DNA of 5,190 nucleotides from Candidatus Zipacnadia bacterium (GTDB taxonomy: Bacteria > Armatimonadota > Zipacnadia > Zipacnadales > UBA5352): contig JALGUI010000201.1 in NCBI GenBank assembly GCA_029820915.1, positions 1-5,190 of the forward strand. The letters run 5' to 3'. The stretch's first letter is position 1. The number at the start of each line of letters is the position of its first letter. The notes under the pieces were generated by a model. The model had not been told where the DNA came from. It saw only the letters and a program-made list of their open reading frames with translations, and searched no databases. A program made the position numbers and the translations under genes. This document shows, piece by piece, positions 4,981 to 5,190 of this stretch.

Positions 4981-5018
4981 GCCGTTCGTGGGACAGGCCA
5001 CCCGGCCTGTCGCCGTTC
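4981..5018 (+). repeat. REP-like palindrome B with flanking GCCGTTC direct repeats
   Basis: It has a GTGG head (4988-4991), arm GACAGGCC (4992-4999), loop ACCC (5000-5003), arm GGCCTGTC (5004-5011) and tail GCCGTTC (5012-5018). A second GCCGTTC stands directly before the head (4981-4987). The stem matches palindrome A except for one compensated pair (T-A to C-G). The tail overlaps the TGA stop of the RAYT-type transposase on the opposite strand, the usual placement for a transposase and its cognate REP. Confidence 0.7.
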
Positions 5019-5190
5019 AGCCGTCTTCGTGTCCCGGTGGCCGCTGATAGAGCCCCCGCCCCCACCACGGCCAGTCCGTCGGCCGCTCCACCAGCCCGGC
5101 ACGGACCGGGTTCATCCAGATGTAATGCGCGATCGCGTTGAACTCGCGCCGATCACGAACCACGTGGTCGAAGGTCTCATCCTGCCAGAG
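5017..5190 (-). mobile_element. RAYT (REP-associated tyrosine transposase, Y1/IS200-like), C-terminal part
   Basis: The last 57 codons of a minus-strand gene that enters from the right edge, with a TGA stop at 5019-5017. The reading LWQDETFDHVVRD, then AHYIWMNPVRAGLV, then ERPTDWPW matches the C-terminal signature of the TnpA_REP branch of the Y1 HUH transposases, where W-Q-x-x-F-x-D-H-V-I-R-D and YI-x-x-NPV-x-x-GLV are diagnostic. The Tyr of HYIWMNP (5124-5122) is the likely catalytic nucleophile, by analogy with IS200-type enzymes. The HUH motif would lie outside the window. RAYTs are single-copy or low-copy housekeeping-like transposases thought to spread REP palindromes. Palindrome B abuts the stop codon, and related palindromes lie near lon. 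Confidence 0.85.

Noticed and set aside
4856..5068. Minus-strand open frame over the repeats at the right side
   Set aside because: It crosses the tandem repeat, palindrome B and the end of the transposase in a different frame, with no domain-like sequence.

Overview
The window is a GC-rich stretch of bacterial chromosome, coding on both strands with strong GGAGG-type ribosome binding sites. The gene set (an S1-type sulfatase, two Rossmann-fold oxidoreductases, an aldo/keto reductase and an amidohydrolase) and the GTAG-headed palindromes beside a RAYT-type transposase suggest an uncultivated glycan-degrading lineage, such as a Planctomycetota/PVC or Armatimonadota relative. That placement is an inference from gene style. 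No phylogenetic marker long enough to settle it is present.

Layout. Positions 1-136 hold the last 44 codons of a Lon protease (+). Positions 137-373 are a non-coding convergent gap with four imperfect palindromes that look like REP elements. A three-gene minus-strand operon then runs from 3124 down to 374: a small conserved protein of unknown function, an atypical NAD(P)-binding epimerase-like protein joined to it by an ATGA overlap, and a cytoplasm-type sulfatase 25 bases further on. A 137-base divergent spacer (3125-3261) separates it from a plus-strand pair: an aldo/keto reductase (3262-4194) and the N-terminal half of a Gfo/Idh/MocA oxidoreductase (from 4208). Around 4699-4720 the oxidoreductase breaks off and runs into the first 42 codons of a minus-strand amidohydrolase, so two convergent genes are joined head to head with both 3' halves missing. 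Right of this lie a possible promoter, a two-copy 43-base tandem repeat, a fifth REP-like palindrome and the C-terminal 57 codons of a RAYT-family transposase (5017-5190, -).

How the parts fit. The sulfatase, epimerase-like protein, aldo/keto reductase and Gfo/Idh/MocA protein could together process a sulfated or otherwise modified sugar: sulfate removal plus redox steps on a sugar ring. The substrate cannot be read from sequence, and co-regulation across the divergent spacer is an inference. The most notable structure outside the genes is the palindrome family. Three copies share a GTRG head, an 8-base-pair stem with compensated changes and a GCCGTTC tail. One of them touches the stop codon of the transposase likely to mobilise the family.
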